Origin: GWB1-37-8 sp964646925
Lineage (GTDB): Bacteria; Patescibacteriota; Microgenomatia; Levybacterales; UBA12049
Assembly: GCA_964646925.1 (NCBI GenBank)
Contig: CAZYIC010000018.1
Coordinates: 1 to 20,680 of the forward strand
DNA: 20,680 nucleotides
Reading direction: 5' to 3'
Below the pieces are notes generated by a model that saw nothing but the letters and a program-made list of their open reading frames with translations, ran no database searches and was not told where the DNA came from. Shown here one piece after another: positions 19,885 through 20,680 of this stretch. Position 1 is the stretch's first letter, and each line of letters begins with the position of its first letter. The position numbers were made by a program, and so were the translations under genes.

Positions 19885-20526
19885 TTAATTAACTTCTTTC
19901 TCCAGAGGGAAATTTTTTGTTAGCCAGTCTGCGGACTTATCCATAAATGTCGGTTTTACAAATTCCCTAAAAGGAAGATAGGGAAGAAGAGCGGATTTTA
20001 AGTGTTCGCGATCCATATTTCCAAGCGTGAGTGTTAATTCTCCCGGTATGAAAGAATGAGTTCGGATATGCGCCACATCTATCCCTTCTCTTTTTTTAAA
20101 ATAAAAATCATATAATTCCTGCCAGAGAAAGAAATGATCTTCAATAGTTATTCCTTCACTGCTTATTCTATAACGAAAATCAGACGGCTTAACGCTTGCC
20201 AGCGTAAAGGCTACAAAAACAAAAGACAACACCACAAGCATCAGAAGATATTGGGAAAAAAGGAACAAAATAATTTCAACAAGAGTCATAATTAAAATGC
20301 TGGTTAGGTAATATTGTCTGCCTCTTTTTCTGAAAGGTCTTCCGGGGGCTGACCATTCCAAAATTGTTTTGATTTCATGCGGGTGTGGTTGAGTTTGAAT
20401 TTCCGCTGAAGGTGAAGAATTCTCCTTTGGAGAAGGCAGATCCAAGGGTTCTTTAGGCAACATTTTTCCTCCCGCCTCAGCGGGATCCCGCATTTGCGGT
20501 GATTCGTCCTGATTTTGAGCAGTCAT
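19885..20526 (-). CDS. Two-TM membrane protein of unknown function
   Basis: 213 aa from ATG 20526; a TTG two codons upstream is in frame but is disfavoured because it abuts the -10 box. Residues 1-50 are polar, Pro/Ser/Glu-rich and contain a GC-rich palindrome-derived segment (RDPAEAGG). A basic stretch (GRPFRKRGRQYY) precedes two closely spaced hydrophobic segments (about 73-91 and 94-111). The C-terminal half (YRISSEGITIEDHFFLWQEL...) is soluble and resembles the PH-like domain of small membrane proteins common in Patescibacteria (DUF5673-like, from memory). The function is unknown. Confidence 0.75.
   Translation of the reverse strand: MTAQNQDESPQMRDPAEAGGKMLPKEPLDLPSPKENSSPSAEIQTQPHPHEIKTILEWSAPGRPFRKRGRQYYLTSILIMTLVEIILFLFSQYLLMLVVLSFVFVAFTLASVKPSDFRYRISSEGITIEDHFFLWQELYDFYFKKREGIDVAHIRTHSFIPGELTLTLGNMDREHLKSALLPYLPFREFVKPTFMDKSADWLTKNFPLEKEVN
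20471..20491. repeat. GC-rich palindrome inside a coding region
   Basis: GCGGGATCCCGC (20480-20491) is a perfect 12-base palindrome, and CCCGC (20471-20475) can alternatively pair with GCGGG (20480-20484). It lies in the disordered N-terminal coding part of the membrane protein and looks like an in-frame repeat insertion. Confidence 0.5.
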
Positions 20527-20532
20527 AAACAA

Positions 20533-20561
20533 ATGGTATATCAGATGAGTGCATTAGTCAA
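20533..20561 (-). promoter_or_regulatory. Promoter of the two-TM protein gene, leaderless spacing
   Basis: -35 TTGACT (20556-20561), 17-base spacer, -10 TACCAT (20533-20538, 4 of 6), then 6 bases to ATG 20526. It overlaps the upstream edge of the divergent tRNA promoter. Confidence 0.6.
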
Positions 20562-20574
20562 GATTAAACAATGA

Positions 20575-20583
20575 TGGTATAAT
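20575..20583 (+). promoter_or_regulatory. Extended -10 promoter of tRNA-Ser(GCT)
   Basis: TGG-TATAAT, a perfect extended -10, ends 8 bases before the tRNA. The -35 position holds only a weak match (around 20555-20560) and coincides with the -35 of the divergent gene. Confidence 0.7.
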
Positions 20584-20591
20584 TAAGCCCT

Positions 20592-20679
20592 GGAGGAGTC
20601 GCATAGCCTGGTCAATTGCGGGGGTTTGCTAAATCCCTGAGCCGTAAGGCTCACGCAGGTTCGAATCCTGTCTCCTCCG
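20592..20679 (+). tRNA. tRNA-Ser(GCT)
   Basis: An 88-base type II tRNA ending at the window edge. The acceptor GGAGGAG pairs with CTCCTCC. The anticodon stem GGGGT/ATCCC encloses loop TTGCTAA, anticodon GCT. It has a long variable arm GAGCCGTAAGGCTC and T arm GGTTCGAATCC. Discriminator G. It reads AGC and AGU. Confidence 0.93.
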
Positions 20680-20680
20680 C

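Overview
The window looks like the replication-origin region of a Candidate Phyla Radiation (Patescibacteria) genome, probably a Microgenomates-like lineage. The grounds are low GC, dnaA-dnaN followed directly by a minimal type IV secretion (T4SS)-like cluster of the kind seen in these genomes, several small pilin-like membrane proteins, very tight gene packing, and a four-helix-bundle protein. TGA is used as a stop (for example nadE and the 9740-10084 gene), so the genetic code is standard and not the UGA-glycine code of Gracilibacteria/Absconditabacteria. The lineage is inferred from family resemblance only.

Layout. 1-2787 (+): dnaA, a candidate oriC with DnaA boxes, dnaN. 2762-6517 (-): a block of T4SS-like genes (one-TM protein, VirB4-type ATPase broken only by a 10-N scaffold gap, TraC-like protein, PrgI-like protein). 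6638-7303 (+): a small HExxH intramembrane protease candidate. 7331-11722 (-): four VirB2-like two-TM pilin proteins, one with a large ectodomain, interleaved with nadE, nadD and a four-helix-bundle gene flanked by AT-rich repeats. 11800-13341: an orphan Phd/YefM antitoxin divergent from an AAA/DUF4143 ATPase. 13579-16581 (+): a 1000-residue tail-anchored protein of unknown function, convergent with a VirB6/TrbL-like channel protein (16585-18231, -). 18271-19218 (-): tRNA-Ser(GGA), a Nudix hydrolase, tRNA-Arg(CCG), tRNA-Ser(CGA), tRNA-Arg(GCG) and a truncated tRNA-like element. 19305-19869 (+): a BrnT/BrnA toxin-antitoxin pair. 19885-20526 (-): a two-TM protein. 20592-20679 (+): tRNA-Ser(GCT).

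How the genes fit together. VirB4, the TraC-like protein, PrgI (VirB3-like), VirB6 and the VirB2-like proteins would form an energised envelope channel or pilus. No coupling protein, relaxase or VirB11 is visible, so conjugation cannot be claimed; secretion, DNA uptake or attachment to a host cell are open. nadD and nadE supply the last two steps of NAD synthesis.

The most striking pattern is regulatory. At least seven first-in-unit genes have a -35/-10 promoter whose -10 box ends only 6-9 bases before the start codon, which implies leaderless mRNAs. It also corrects several start sites. The internal antitoxin gene brnA, by contrast, has a strong Shine-Dalgarno sequence.
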